NCBI RefSeq assembly: GCF_003417535.1 | Contig: NZ_QVLS01000014.1 | Span: 118,295 to 182,294 of the forward strand | Source of the DNA: Hydrogenophaga borbori | GTDB lineage: Bacteria > Pseudomonadota > Gammaproteobacteria > Burkholderiales > Burkholderiaceae_C | Length of the DNA stretch: 64,000 nt | Direction: 5' to 3' | Program-made: the position numbers and the translations under genes | The notes under the pieces: generated by a model | The model's input: the letters and a program-made list of their open reading frames with translations, nothing else | What the model was told of the DNA's origin: nothing | Database searches by the model: none | Part shown: piece by piece, positions 1 to 9,539 of the stretch | Position numbering within the stretch: the stretch's first letter is position 1 | Layout of the letters: the number at the start of each line of letters is the position of its first letter

Positions 1-6
1 AGAAAC

Positions 7-18
7 GAACGGTCGTTC
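7..18. promoter_or_regulatory. Imperfect palindrome at left edge, TetR-operator-like
   Basis: The arms GAACG and CGTTC are separated by GT, followed by a short T-rich stretch. Palindromes of this kind often precede genes under TetR-family control, and the controlled gene would lie left of the window. The next real gene (slmA) ends at 198, so this site cannot be its promoter. Assignment is inference only; bases 19-197 otherwise hold GC-rich inverted GGCCGGCC blocks (about 124-153) that could terminate slmA transcription. Confidence 0.3.
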
Positions 19-197
19 TATTTTTACCCAGATTCCGGCGCGACTGGCAAGCCCGAGGGCATTTTGCGCGGGTTTGATTTAGAGCCAGCTGCCTAAGAGG
101 GCGGCAGGGTTGCGGCGACCGAAGGGCCGGCCGCCCGCCCCGGGCCGGCCGGGACACGGTGCCGGCGCCCGAGACGCTCGCCGCCCGAAGCGGCGGC

Positions 198-881
198 TCA
201 GCCCCGCCCGCCGGGCAGCAGCAGCGCCAGGCTGTGCTCCAGGCTTTCGTTGGGCGAACGCTTGAAGCCGCTGCGCGCGAAGCGCTGCAGGCGCCCGACG
301 CAGAAGGCCGTGATGACGGAGGCGTCGGCCTGCGCGTCCACCGTGGGCGTGGCGGCGCCGCCGAGCGTGGCGGCCTCGCGCAGGTTGTGGCGCAGCGTGG
401 CCTCGATCTTGTCGAAGAAGAGGTTCATGCGCTGCTGCAGGCGCTCGTTCTCGAACACCAGGGCGTCACCGACCATCACGCGCGTCATGCCGGGGTTTTT
501 CTCGCCGAACTGCAGCAACAGGGCCACGAGCTTGCGGCAGCGCGCCTGGGCATCGGGCTCGCGCTCGTCGAGCTGGTTGATGAGGCCGAAGACGGTTTGT
601 TCGATGAACTCGATCAAGCCCTCGAACATCTGGGCCTTGCTGGCGAAGTGGCGGTACAGCGCCGCCTCGCTCACCTCGAGCCGCGCCGCCAGGGCCGCGG
701 TGGTGATGCGCTCGGCACCGGGCTGCTCGAGCATGGTGGCCAGGGCCTGCAGGATCTGCACGCGGCGCTCGCCCGGCTTGGGCCGCTTGCGGCCGGTGGC
801 CTCGACCGCTTCCGTGGCGGACGCGGCGTCCAGCGTGGCGTCGTCGGGCGAGGGCATGTCGGGCGCGGCAGCAGGGGTCAT
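198..881 (-). CDS. slmA: Nucleoid occlusion factor SlmA (TetR-like)
   Basis: A 227-residue TetR-fold protein. After a disordered, acidic N-terminus of about 35 residues comes the helix-turn-helix (ITTAALAARLEVSEAALYRHF, residues about 59-78), followed by the all-helical domain with FEGLIEFIEQTVFGLINQL and GDALVFENERLQQRMNLFFD, which match what I know of SlmA. SlmA binds chromosomal sites and blocks FtsZ ring assembly over the nucleoid. Linkage to argB, with an unrelated kinase-regulator pair between them, is seen in related Burkholderiales. The start at 881 has a weak Shine-Dalgarno; a second Met eight residues in is a possible alternative. It is read leftward, away from the sensor kinase gene. 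Confidence 0.85.
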   Translation of the reverse strand: MTPAAAPDMPSPDDATLDAASATEAVEATGRKRPKPGERRVQILQALATMLEQPGAERITTAALAARLEVSEAALYRHFASKAQMFEGLIEFIEQTVFGLINQLDEREPDAQARCRKLVALLLQFGEKNPGMTRVMVGDALVFENERLQQRMNLFFDKIEATLRHNLREAATLGGAATPTVDAQADASVITAFCVGRLQRFARSGFKRSPNESLEHSLALLLPGGRG

Positions 882-1010
882 GGTCGGTGGTCCGTGAGGT
901 GGCTGACAGTCCGGTGGACGCGGTCCCCCGATGGGGCTCGGGGGTATTCGCGCGGCATTCTCGCACAGCCGGCTACATCTGGTTACCCAGCATCGGCGCG
1001 GTCTGCGCAG

Positions 1011-2433
1011 CTAGTGGGCAACCGCATCGAAGACCACGCGCACGCACAGGCCATGCCCCTCGGCGCCGCTGCCCAGCTGCAGCTGCGTGTGGTGCACGCG
1101 GGCGATGCCATCGGCGATCGCCAGGCCCAGCCCGTGCCCGCTGCCAGCGGTGCCGGGCACCCGGTAAAAGCGCTGCAGCACGCGCGCGCGCTCGGCCGGC
1201 GCGATGCCGGGGCCGTCGTCTTCCACCTCGATCCAGGCCGCGCCCGCCCCGCCATCGCCCTGAGCGCAGCGCAGGGTGACGGCACCGCCCACGGGGGTGT
1301 ACTTGATGGCGTTGTCCACCAGATTGATCAGCAGCTCGCGCAGCAGCCAGGCGTGGCCTTGCACGCGCGCGGGCGCCGCCTCCAGCCCCAGGTCGATGCG
1401 GCGCGCGCCGGCGGCGTCCAGGAAATGCGCGAGCACGGTTTCGCAGAGCTCGGCCAGGTCCACCGTCTCGCGGGCCGCGTCGTCGTCGCGCAGCGCGTCG
1501 GCCCGCGACAGGGCCAGCAACTGGTTGGCCAGCTGGGTGGTGTTGCGCGTGGCGTCGCGCAGGCGCAGCACCTGCTCGGCGCGCAGGCTCAGCAGGTCGC
1601 CCGCGCCCATGCTGCGCGCCGCCTGGGCCCAGGCCTCCACCTGGGCCTGCAGCCCGGCCAGCGGCGTGCGCAGCTGGTGCGCGGCGTCGGCCACGAAGCG
1701 CCGCTGGGTGTCGCTTTGCTCATTGACTCGCGCGAACAGGCGGTTGAGGGCCTGGACCAACGGACGCACCTCGGCCGGCGTGTGGCGCTCGTCGATCGGG
1801 CTCAGGTCGCGCGGCGAGCGCCGCTCCACCGCCTGCCGCAGGTCCATGAGCGGCTGCAACGCCCGAGTGACGCCCCAGCCCAGCATGCCCGCGGCCACCG
1901 CGAACAGCGCCAGGTTGGGCAGGAGCACGCGCAGCAGCACGTTGCGCAGCCAGTGCTGGCGCGCGTCGCTGCCGTCGGCCAGCACCAGGATGAGCTCGCC
2001 CGCTTCGGTGACCGCGCGCTGGGCGACCACGCGGTGCGTGACGCCCGCATCGACCACACTCACGAACTCGGGGGCCTCGGTGGTGGGCAGCAGCACCGGC
2101 AGCCAGTCGGCGCCGAACAGGCGCTCGCCCCGCGGGCTGAACACGCCCACGGCGGTGTGGCCGTCGCGGTCGGCCAGGAACTCCTGGATCGGCGGCGCCA
2201 TCAGCAGGGTGAGGTCGGTGCCATCGGTGGGGGTGCCGCCGCGCGGCAGCACCACCGAGTCGGCCAGCATGGGCACCAGGCGCAGCAGGCGCTGGTCCTG
2301 CTGCAGCGCGGCGGTGCCCGCGCCCTGGTAGTGGAAGGCCAACGTGGCCGCGCCAATGGCCCCGATGGTGGCCAGCAGCATGACCAAGAGGCGGCGCCGC
2401 AGGCCGCCGATCAGGTCGCGCGGGGCGCCGGGC

Positions 2434-2459
<26 letters not shown>
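1011..2459 (-). CDS. Two-component sensor histidine kinase, TctE/QseC-like
   Basis: An inner-membrane histidine kinase of about 482 residues. The N-terminus has one hydrophobic segment (LLVMLLATIGAIGAATLAF), a periplasmic domain of about 130 residues (2CSK_N-like), a second membrane segment (LLPNLALFAVAAGMLGWGV), a HAMP-like linker, the phosphoacceptor box FVADAAHQLRTPLAGL, and an ATPase domain with NLVDNAIKYTP and DDGPGI plus HGLGLAI. I place the start at 2459, 26 nt inside the upstream regulator gene; an in-frame ATG at 2498 would add 13 residues and increase the overlap. The overlap implies translational coupling with the regulator. The input signal is unknown; related TctE proteins sense carboxylates, but that is not shown here. 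Confidence 0.87.
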
Positions 2460-3123
<664 letters not shown>

Positions 3124-3140
3124 GAGCTCACCGCGATGGT

Positions 3141-3219
3141 TTCGCCGCCGGGCCGCCCCAAGGCGAAACGCGACCCCTCGGGGGGCAGCGGCCCGCGCAG
3201 CGGTGGAGCGTGGGGGCTG
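3141..3219. repeat. Dispersed GC-rich intergenic repeat, copy 1
   Basis: This is a GC-rich imperfectly palindromic element containing GGGCCGCCCCAAGGCG, then ACCCCTCGGGGGGCAGCG, then GCAGCGGTGGAGCGTGGGGGCT. It lies directly after the stop codon of the minus-strand argB. Related elements occur at 4191-4267 and 35731-35802, each time directly after a minus-strand stop. I recognise the pattern from other Comamonadaceae genomes, where it is scattered at gene ends. Its role is unknown; it may end or stabilise transcripts. Confidence 0.6.
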
Positions 3220-4116
3220 TCATCCCTTGATCATGGTGCCGAAGGGCTCGTTGCCCAGCACCTCGAGCAACAGCGCGTGCGGCACGCGGCCGTCGATGAT
3301 GTGCACCGCGTTCACGCCGCTCTTGGCGGCGTCCAGCGCGCCGGCGATCTTGGGAATCATGCCGCCGGAGATGGTGCCGTCGGCCACCAGCTCGTCGATG
3401 CGGCTCGGCGTGAGTTCCGTGAGCAGTTGGCCTTCCTTGTCGAGCACGCCGCGGATGTTGGTGAGCATGAGCAGCTTCTCGGCCTGCAGCACGGTGGCCA
3501 GCTTGGCGGCCACCACGTCGGCGTTGATGTTGTAGCTCTCGTTGTGCTCGCCAAAGCCGATCGGGCTCACGACCGGGATGAACTGGTCGTCCTGCAGGGC
3601 CTTCACCACCGCCGGGTCGACGCCCACGATGTCGCCGACCTGGCCGACGTCGTGCTCGCGTGAGGGGTCGGCCTGGTCGGCCATGCGCAGCTTGCGCGCG
3701 CGGATCATGGCGCCGTCGCGGCCGGTCAGGCCCACCGCCTTGCCGCCGGCCTGGTTGATCAGGCCCACGATGTCCTGCTGCACCTCGCCGGCCAGCACCC
3801 ACTCCACGACTTCCATGGTCTCGGCATCGGTGACGCGCATGCCCTGGATGAACTCGCCCTTCTTGCCCAGGCGCTTGAGCAGGGTCTCGATCTGCGGCCC
3901 GCCACCGTGCACGACCACCGGGTTGATGCCCACCAGCTTGAGCAGCACCACGTCCTCGGCGAAATCCTGCTGCAGGGCCGGGTCGGTCATGGCGTTGCCG
4001 CCGTACTTGATGACCATGGTCTTGCCGTGGAACTGCCGGATGTAGGGCAGCGCCTGGGCGAGGATTTCCGCGCGGTCGCGCGGCGCGATGGTGGTGATGT
4101 CGGGAGCGGTGGACAT
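3220..4116 (-). CDS. argB: Acetylglutamate kinase
   Basis: A 298-residue amino acid kinase family enzyme that phosphorylates N-acetyl-L-glutamate with ATP, the second step of arginine synthesis in the cytoplasm. Visible hallmarks are [10 protein letters not shown] (nucleotide-binding Lys), [25 protein letters not shown], and the C-terminal [20 protein letters not shown]. Length fits the family. It stands alone, without other arg genes next to it. A dispersed repeat sits at each side of it. Confidence 0.97.
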   Translation of the reverse strand: MSTAPDITTIAPRDRAEILAQALPYIRQFHGKTMVIKYGGNAMTDPALQQDFAEDVVLLKLVGINPVVVHGGGPQIETLLKRLGKKGEFIQGMRVTDAETMEVVEWVLAGEVQQDIVGLINQAGGKAVGLTGRDGAMIRARKLRMADQADPSREHDVGQVGDIVGVDPAVVKALQDDQFIPVVSPIGFGEHNESYNINADVVAAKLATVLQAEKLLMLTNIRGVLDKEGQLLTELTPSRIDELVADGTISGGMIPKIAGALDAAKSGVNAVHIIDGRVPHALLLEVLGNEPFGTMIKG

Positions 4117-4190
4117 GCGCGAAGTTCTTCCGAGAGGAACAAAACCGCGATTCTAGAGAGGCACACAACGCCAGGGTCTCGATCCAGGCA

Positions 4191-4267
4191 CACCGCGGAA
4201 CCGGCTTCGCCGGGCCGCCGGTGTTGCCCCTCGGGGGGCCGGGTGGCGCGACGCGCCGCGGGGGGCT
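4191..4267. repeat. Dispersed GC-rich intergenic repeat, copy 2
   Basis: This element begins CCGCGGAACCGGCTTCGCCG and continues with GTTGCCCCTCGGGGGGCCGG and GCGCGACGCGCCGCGGGGGG, ending at the stop codon of the minus-strand acyl-CoA reductase gene. It shares its opening CGCGGAACCGGCT with the copy at 35731 and its CCCCTCGGGGGG core with the copy at 3141. It fills half of the gap between this gene and argB. Confidence 0.6.
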
Positions 4268-6253
4268 TCAGAAATGGATGCCCCGCATCATCTGCTGCAT
4301 GGCGATCGCCTCGGGCGACAACTGCGCCTTCGCGCCCTTCTCGCCCTTGGCCGCCGCCGAGTCCGGGAACATGCGGAAGCTGGTGTTCATCACGATCTGC
4401 GCGATGCGCGGCACCAGCGCGTGCATCACCTGGCCGGTCACGCCCAGGCGGGTGGCGATGCGCACCGGCTTGTCGATGCAGGCCTGGGCGATCATGTCGG
4501 CGGCCTCCTCGGGGCTCAGCGTGGGCACGTTGTTGTAGATCTTGGTGGGCGCGATCATGGGGGTGCGCACCAGGGGCATATTGATCGTGGTGAAGGTGAT
4601 GCCCTGGTCGGCGAACTCGCTGCTGGCGCAGCGCGTCCAGGCGTCCAGCGCGGCCTTGCTGGCCACGTAGGCCGAGAAGCGCGGCGCGTTGGTGAGCACG
4701 CCGATCGAGCTGATGTTGACCACGTGGCCCCGGCGCCGCTGCACCATGCCCGGCAGCAGGCCCATGGTCACGCGCAGGCAGCCAAAGTAGTTGAGCTGCA
4801 TGGTGCGCTCGAAGTCGTGGAAGCGGTCGTAGCTGCCCTCGATGGCCCGGCGGATGGAACGGCCGGCGTTGTTGATGAGGAAGTCCACGCCACCGTGCTG
4901 CTGCACCAGCAGCTGCACGAAGCGGTCGCAATCGGCCATGTCGGCGATGTCGGCCGGGTAGGCGATGAACTGGTAGCCCTTGGCCTTGGCCTCCTTGCAG
5001 GCCTCGTCGAGTTTGTCCTGGTCACGGCCGCAAATGATGGTGGTGGCGCCGGCCTCGGCGAAGGTGTGCGCCGCCGCCAGGCCGATGCCGGAACTACCGC
5101 CCGTGACCAGGACCACCTTTCCCGCGACGGTCCCCCGCAGGCTGCGGTCGCGGTGCAGGTCGGGATCGAGGTGGCGCTCCCAGTAGTCCCACAGGCGCCA
5201 GGCGTAGTCCTTCAGGTTCGGGCATTCCACGCCGCTGCCCTTGAGCGCGGCCAGCGTGCCGCGGCAGTCGAAGCGCGTGGGGTAGTTGACGAAGGTGAGC
5301 ATGTCCTCGGGCAGGCCCAGGTCCTTCATCACCGCGTCGCGCACGCGGCGCACCGGCGCCAGGGCCATCAGTCCCTTCTTCACGCTCTTGGGGATGAAGC
5401 CCAGCAGCGCGGCATTCACGAACAGGTTCATCTTGGGCGCGTGCGCGGCCTTGCTGAAGATGTCGAGCACATCGCCCACGCGGTAGCCCACCGGGTCCAC
5501 CAGGTGGAAGCACTCGCCGCCCTGCCGCGGGCCATGGGCGATGTGGTCGAGCGCGTTGACCACGAAGTCCACCGGCACGATGTTGATGCGCCCGCCCTCC
5601 AGGCCGATGCTGGGCATCCACGGCGGCAGGATCTGGCGCATGCGCTGGATCAGCTTGAAGAAGTAATAGGGGCCGTCGATCTTGTCCATCTCGCCGGTCT
5701 GGCTGTCGCCCACCACCATGGCCGGGCGGTACACGGTCCAGGCCAGCTTGTTCTCGGCGCGCACCAGCTTCTCGCTCTCGTGCTTGGTCATGAAATAGGG
5801 GTGATCGACGTTCTCGGCCTCCTCGAACATGTCCTCGCGGAACACGCCCTCGTACAGCCCCGCCGCGGCGATGGACGAGACGTGGTGGAAGTGGCCCGCA
5901 CCGATGGCCTTGGCCAGCTCCAGCGTGTGGCGCGTGCCGTCGATGTTGGCGGCCACCTGGCTCTCCTCGTCGGCGCCCAGGTCGTACACCGCGGCCAGGT
6001 GAAAGAAGTGGTCGATCTGCCCCTTGAGGGCCTTCGCGTCGTCGGCCGAGACGCCGAGCTTCTTCTCGGTGAGGTCGCCGAACACCGGCACCGCGCGCGC
6101 CGGCCCCACGCCCCAGTACTCGCGCAGCGCCGCCACCTTGCCTTCGCTTTCGCGCCGGATCAGGAAGTGCACCACCGCCCCCTTTCGCTGCAGCAGCCGG
6201 CGAACGAGGCGCTTGCCGATGAAGCCGGTGGCTCCGGTCACGAAGTACTGCAT
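4268..6253 (-). CDS. Two-domain fatty acyl-CoA reductase (alcohol-forming)
   Basis: The start at 6253 has AGGAG upstream and gives 661 residues; an open frame continues to 6334 but the extension lacks a ribosome site. Residues 1 to about 375 form an NAD-dependent epimerase/thioester reductase domain (GATGFIGKRL, YFMTKHESEK as YxxxK); residues about 376-661 form a second short-chain dehydrogenase (GGSSGIG, ISSIGVLTNAP, YVASKAALDAW). From memory, order, length and stretches such as NYPTRFD, WDYWERHLDPDL, FHDFERTMQLNYFG and MPLVRTPMIAPTKIY match the Marinobacter alcohol-forming reductase Maqu_2220 very closely. That enzyme converts fatty acyl-CoA or acyl-ACP via the aldehyde to the alcohol with NADPH. 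A wax ester synthase lies 11 kb away at 17123. Confidence 0.85.
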   Translation of the reverse strand: MQYFVTGATGFIGKRLVRRLLQRKGAVVHFLIRRESEGKVAALREYWGVGPARAVPVFGDLTEKKLGVSADDAKALKGQIDHFFHLAAVYDLGADEESQVAANIDGTRHTLELAKAIGAGHFHHVSSIAAAGLYEGVFREDMFEEAENVDHPYFMTKHESEKLVRAENKLAWTVYRPAMVVGDSQTGEMDKIDGPYYFFKLIQRMRQILPPWMPSIGLEGGRINIVPVDFVVNALDHIAHGPRQGGECFHLVDPVGYRVGDVLDIFSKAAHAPKMNLFVNAALLGFIPKSVKKGLMALAPVRRVRDAVMKDLGLPEDMLTFVNYPTRFDCRGTLAALKGSGVECPNLKDYAWRLWDYWERHLDPDLHRDRSLRGTVAGKVVLVTGGSSGIGLAAAHTFAEAGATTIICGRDQDKLDEACKEAKAKGYQFIAYPADIADMADCDRFVQLLVQQHGGVDFLINNAGRSIRRAIEGSYDRFHDFERTMQLNYFGCLRVTMGLLPGMVQRRRGHVVNISSIGVLTNAPRFSAYVASKAALDAWTRCASSEFADQGITFTTINMPLVRTPMIAPTKIYNNVPTLSPEEAADMIAQACIDKPVRIATRLGVTGQVMHALVPRIAQIVMNTSFRMFPDSAAAKGEKGAKAQLSPEAIAMQQMMRGIHF

Positions 6254-6467
6254 GGGGGACTCCTGTGTGTTGTTGCTGGGGTGCCGCAAAGGGGCATCGC
6301 TCGCGATTCTGTTGCACGCGATCGGACGGCCCATTCCGCAGAAACCCGCGGCCGATTTAGTCGCATGCCCCTACACAGGCCCGGCGTGGGCCGCCACCAT
6401 GCGCGGCAATGGTGACGCCCCTCAGGCCGCCAGCGCATTCGCAGCAACCACCACAGGAGCCCGAAGC

Positions 6468-7025
6468 ATGGTCAAGAAGATCCAGAAGAAGGGCGGCAGC
6501 GCCCGCACCGACGGCGGCAACGAGAAGGGCCACGGCGCCTCGCCGCTGGCCGGCGCCATCAAGGAATCGGCCCAGCAGATCTGGCTGGCCGGCCTCGGCG
6601 CCTTCGCCAAGGCGCAGGCGGAAGGCGGCAAGGCCTTCGAGACCCTGGTCAAGGAAGGCATGAACATCCAGCGCAAGACCCAGACCGCGGCCGAGGAGCG
6701 CATCAGCGAGGCCACCAGCCGCGTGAGCAGCATGGCCAACGACATCCAGAGCAAGGCCGCCGGCCAGTGGGACAAGCTGGAGAGCCTGTTCGAGGAGCGC
6801 GTGGCCAAGGCCCTGGGCAAGTTGGGCGTGCCGTCGGCGCGCGACGTCGAGGCGCTGATGGAGCGCATCGAGGCGCTCAACCAGCAGGTGCTCAAACTCG
6901 GCGGCGTGGGCCTGGCCACCAAGCCCGCGCGCAAGGCCTCGGCCAGCGCCAAGGCCGCGCCTCGCAAGGCACCCGCCAAGCGCAGCGCCGCCCGCAAAGC
7001 CCCGGCGAAGAAAGCCACCGCGTGA
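6468..7025 (+). CDS. Phasin family PHA granule-associated protein with basic tail
   Basis: A 185-residue protein; ATG at 6468 with AGGAG upstream. The central part (SPLAGAIKESAQQIWLAGLGAFAKAQ to about residue 140) is an amphipathic helical phasin domain of the poly(hydroxyalkanoate) granule family (PhaF/PhaI-like) with heptad-like spacing. From residue about 145 to the end it is almost only Lys, Ala, Pro and Arg (KAPAKRSAARKAPAKK), like histone H1 and the PhaF tail, which binds DNA. It likely coats PHA granules and may link them to the nucleoid. It is divergent from the acyl-CoA reductase with a 214-nt gap in which I see no clear operator. Confidence 0.85.
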   Translation: MVKKIQKKGGSARTDGGNEKGHGASPLAGAIKESAQQIWLAGLGAFAKAQAEGGKAFETLVKEGMNIQRKTQTAAEERISEATSRVSSMANDIQSKAAGQWDKLESLFEERVAKALGKLGVPSARDVEALMERIEALNQQVLKLGGVGLATKPARKASASAKAAPRKAPAKRSAARKAPAKKATA

Positions 7026-7143
7026 TCCGCCCTGCTGCGCCGCAGCAGCCCTGAGCGGGGGCACGCCCTACACTTGGCCGCATGAGACCCGCACGGCCGC
7101 CCGCAGGGGCTCGCAGCGCCGCGCGCTGCACGGAGGTGACCCC

Positions 7144-8424
7144 ATGACCCGCACCCGCCCGCGCCCCCCCGCCCGCGCGCGCCCGCCGCGCATCGGGCTG
7201 GCCCTGGCCGGTGGCGGTCCGCTGGGCGCCATCTACGAGATCGGCGCCCTGTGCGCGCTCGACGACTCGCTCGACGGCCTGGACCTCAACGCCTGCGCTC
7301 ACTACGTGGGCGTGTCGGCGGGCGGCTTCATCGCCGCCGCGCTGGCCAATGGCATTGCCCCGCGCGAACTGTGCGAGACCTTCATCGAGGACCGGCCCCG
7401 GCTCGACGGCTTCGACCCGGCCTGGCTGATGCAGCCGGCCTGGGGCGAGTTCGCCCAGCGCCTGCGCACGCTGCCGCGCCTGGCGGGCGAGGCCGCCTGG
7501 TCCTGGCTGGTCCAGGGCAAGGCCTTGAGCCAGGCACTGGAGCGCCTGGGAGCGGCGCTGCCCGCCGGCGTGCTCGACAACGACACCATCCACCGCGAGA
7601 TCGCCCGGCTGTTCAGCCGGCCCGGCCGCAGCAACCGCTTTGCCGACCTGCGCGCGCGGCTGACCCTGGTGGCCACCGACCTGGACACCGGCGAGGCGGC
7701 GCCCTTCGGCCAGCCGGGTTGGGACCAGGTGCCGATCTCGCGCGCCATCCAGGCCAGCGCCGCCCTGCCCGGCCTGTTCCCGCCGGTGCAGATCGGCGGG
7801 CGGCACTACGTGGATGGCGCGCTCAAGAAGACCATGCACGCCTCGGTCGCCCTGGACGATGGCGTGGACCTGCTCCTGTGCCTCAATCCCCTCGTGCCTT
7901 ACCACGCCACCCCGGAGTCAACGCACGGCGGCCGCATCCCCGCGCTGGTGGAAGGCGGGCTGCCGGTGGTGATGAGCCAGACCTTCCGCTCCATGATCCA
8001 TTCGCGCCTGGTGCTGGCCTTCGAACGCTACGAGCGCATCTACCCCCACACCGACATCGTGCTGATCGAGCCCGACCAGCGCGACGCCGAGCTGTTCTTC
8101 GCCAACACCTTCAGCTACCGCCAGCGCCGCGAGATGGCCGAACACGCCTTCCAGCGCACGCGCGCGCTGCTGCGGCTGCGCGCGGGCCGCCTGGCGCCGC
8201 AACTGGCGCGCCACGGCATCACCATCGACCACGCCGCTCTCGCCGACCCCGAACGCCGCCTGATCGACACGCGCTACCGGCCCGCCGACAGCGCCGTGGC
8301 CACGCGGCTGCACCGCGTGCTCGACGAACTGCAGCGCCGCCTGCCGACCACCGCAGAGAGCACCACCGGGCCGCTCCCACGGCGCCCCGCCCCGCCGCGC
8401 GCCGCACGGCGGGCATTCCAATGA
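7144..8424 (+). CDS. Patatin-like phospholipase
   Basis: A 426-residue protein of the patatin family of Ser-Asp dyad lipid hydrolases. It shows the oxyanion loop LAGGGPLGAIYEIGAL (residues about 21-36), the nucleophile elbow GVSAG with Ser58, and the dyad Asp in HYVDGALKK near residue 224. There is no signal peptide, so it should act in the cytoplasm or on granule or membrane lipids. Its stop overlaps the ATG of the TetR gene by 4 nt (ATGA), so the two are one operon. A substrate cannot be told; storage lipid or PHA granule lipid is suggested by the phasin next door. Confidence 0.85.
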   Translation: MTRTRPRPPARARPPRIGLALAGGGPLGAIYEIGALCALDDSLDGLDLNACAHYVGVSAGGFIAAALANGIAPRELCETFIEDRPRLDGFDPAWLMQPAWGEFAQRLRTLPRLAGEAAWSWLVQGKALSQALERLGAALPAGVLDNDTIHREIARLFSRPGRSNRFADLRARLTLVATDLDTGEAAPFGQPGWDQVPISRAIQASAALPGLFPPVQIGGRHYVDGALKKTMHASVALDDGVDLLLCLNPLVPYHATPESTHGGRIPALVEGGLPVVMSQTFRSMIHSRLVLAFERYERIYPHTDIVLIEPDQRDAELFFANTFSYRQRREMAEHAFQRTRALLRLRAGRLAPQLARHGITIDHAALADPERRLIDTRYRPADSAVATRLHRVLDELQRRLPTTAESTTGPLPRRPAPPRAARRAFQ

Positions 8425-9089
8425 ACCCCGCGCGCATGCCCAAGAAAGCCCCGCGCCGCACGGCCGAACGCATCCTGGAAACCTCGCTGGCGCTGTTCAA
8501 CCGATTCGGCGAGCCCAACGTCTCCACCACGCTGATCTCTGCCGAGCTGGGCATCAGCCCCGGCAACCTGTACTACCACTACCCGGCCAAGGACGAACTC
8601 ATCAACTCGCTGTTCGAGCGCTATGAACGTTCCCTGAACGAGTTGCTGGGCGCGGCCGAGGGCGTGCGTCACGTGGAAGACGCCTGGTTCTTCCTGCACT
8701 CGCTGTTCGAGCGCATCTGGGAGTACCGCTTCCTTTACCGCGACCTGAACGACCTGCTGTCCAAGAACCGCCTGCTGGAGACGCGCTTCCAGGGCCTGCT
8801 GGGGGCCAAGACGCGCGCCGTCCGCCAGCTGCTGGGCGGCCTGGGCCGCTCGGGCGCGATCCAGATCGACGGCCGCGAACTCGACCCCACGGCCGACGGC
8901 ATGGTGGCCTTGCTCACCTTCTGGCTGAGCTTCGAGTACGTGCGCGACCCGCGCCACGCCCTGGAGCCCGACCACGCGCAGGCGGCGCTGCTGCGTGGCG
9001 CGCAGCACGTGCTGCACCAGCTCGCCCCCTACCTGGAGCCCGCGCAGCGCCAGCACCTCATGGCACTGTCGTCGGCGTACCAGCGCTGA
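8421..9089 (+). CDS. TetR family transcriptional regulator
   Basis: A 222-residue protein. The HTH lies at residues about 14-60 (RILETSLALFNRFG, STTLISAELGISPGNLYYHYPAKDELI), with a helical ligand-binding domain after it. The start is fixed by the ATGA overlap with the patatin gene. TetR proteins of this type often repress neighbouring lipid genes and sense acyl-CoAs; a role over the patatin, phasin or reductase genes is inference. The last 32 nt overlap the convergent hypothetical gene at 9058. Confidence 0.85.
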   Translation: MNPARMPKKAPRRTAERILETSLALFNRFGEPNVSTTLISAELGISPGNLYYHYPAKDELINSLFERYERSLNELLGAAEGVRHVEDAWFFLHSLFERIWEYRFLYRDLNDLLSKNRLLETRFQGLLGAKTRAVRQLLGGLGRSGAIQIDGRELDPTADGMVALLTFWLSFEYVRDPRHALEPDHAQAALLRGAQHVLHQLAPYLEPAQRQHLMALSSAYQR

Positions 9090-9426
9090 GCGAAAAGCCC
9101 AGGAAGCGCGCCGCGCCGCGCGCCGCCGGCGCCATGTCGGCCAGGTGCAGCCACAGGTAGAAATTGGCGGCGTCGAAGGGGCTGGTGAAAACCGAGGGGC
9201 GCCAGCGGCGCCCCCCTTCGGCGTAGTAGACCACCCAGACCGGGCCCTCGGGGTGAATGCACCAGCCGCCCGCGCCGAACGCGTCGGGCACGCCCAACAG
9301 CCTGGGGTTGACGCCGCCCACCCGCAGGCGCATCAGCTCATCGGCCAGCTCTTCCAGGGCCCAGGCGGCCGGCAGCTCGGGCCGTGGCGGCGGCAACTCG
9401 TAGCGCGAACCCCATTCGATTTCCAT
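9058..9426 (-). CDS. Hypothetical protein
   Basis: I do not recognise this 122-residue protein. The ATG at 9426 has AAGGAG at good spacing, which favours it over a Met five codons upstream. It is soluble, rich in Trp, Pro and aromatic residues (MEIEWGSRYEL, GGWCIHPEGPVWVVYYAEGGRRW, DAANFYLWLHLADM), with no signal peptide. It overlaps the 3' end of the TetR gene tail to tail by 32 nt and is probably its own unit. Confidence 0.65.
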   Translation of the reverse strand: MEIEWGSRYELPPPRPELPAAWALEELADELMRLRVGGVNPRLLGVPDAFGAGGWCIHPEGPVWVVYYAEGGRRWRPSVFTSPFDAANFYLWLHLADMAPAARGAARFLGFSLSAGTPTTVP

Positions 9427-9539
9427 CGGTGCTCCTTGCACGCGCGGCGCCCGGTGGCGCGCGGGCCGGCATTTGACGTCGGGAGCACCGGGCCGCGGCG
9501 CGGCAGCCCGGTGGAAATCACGCCTCGATCACAGGGCCC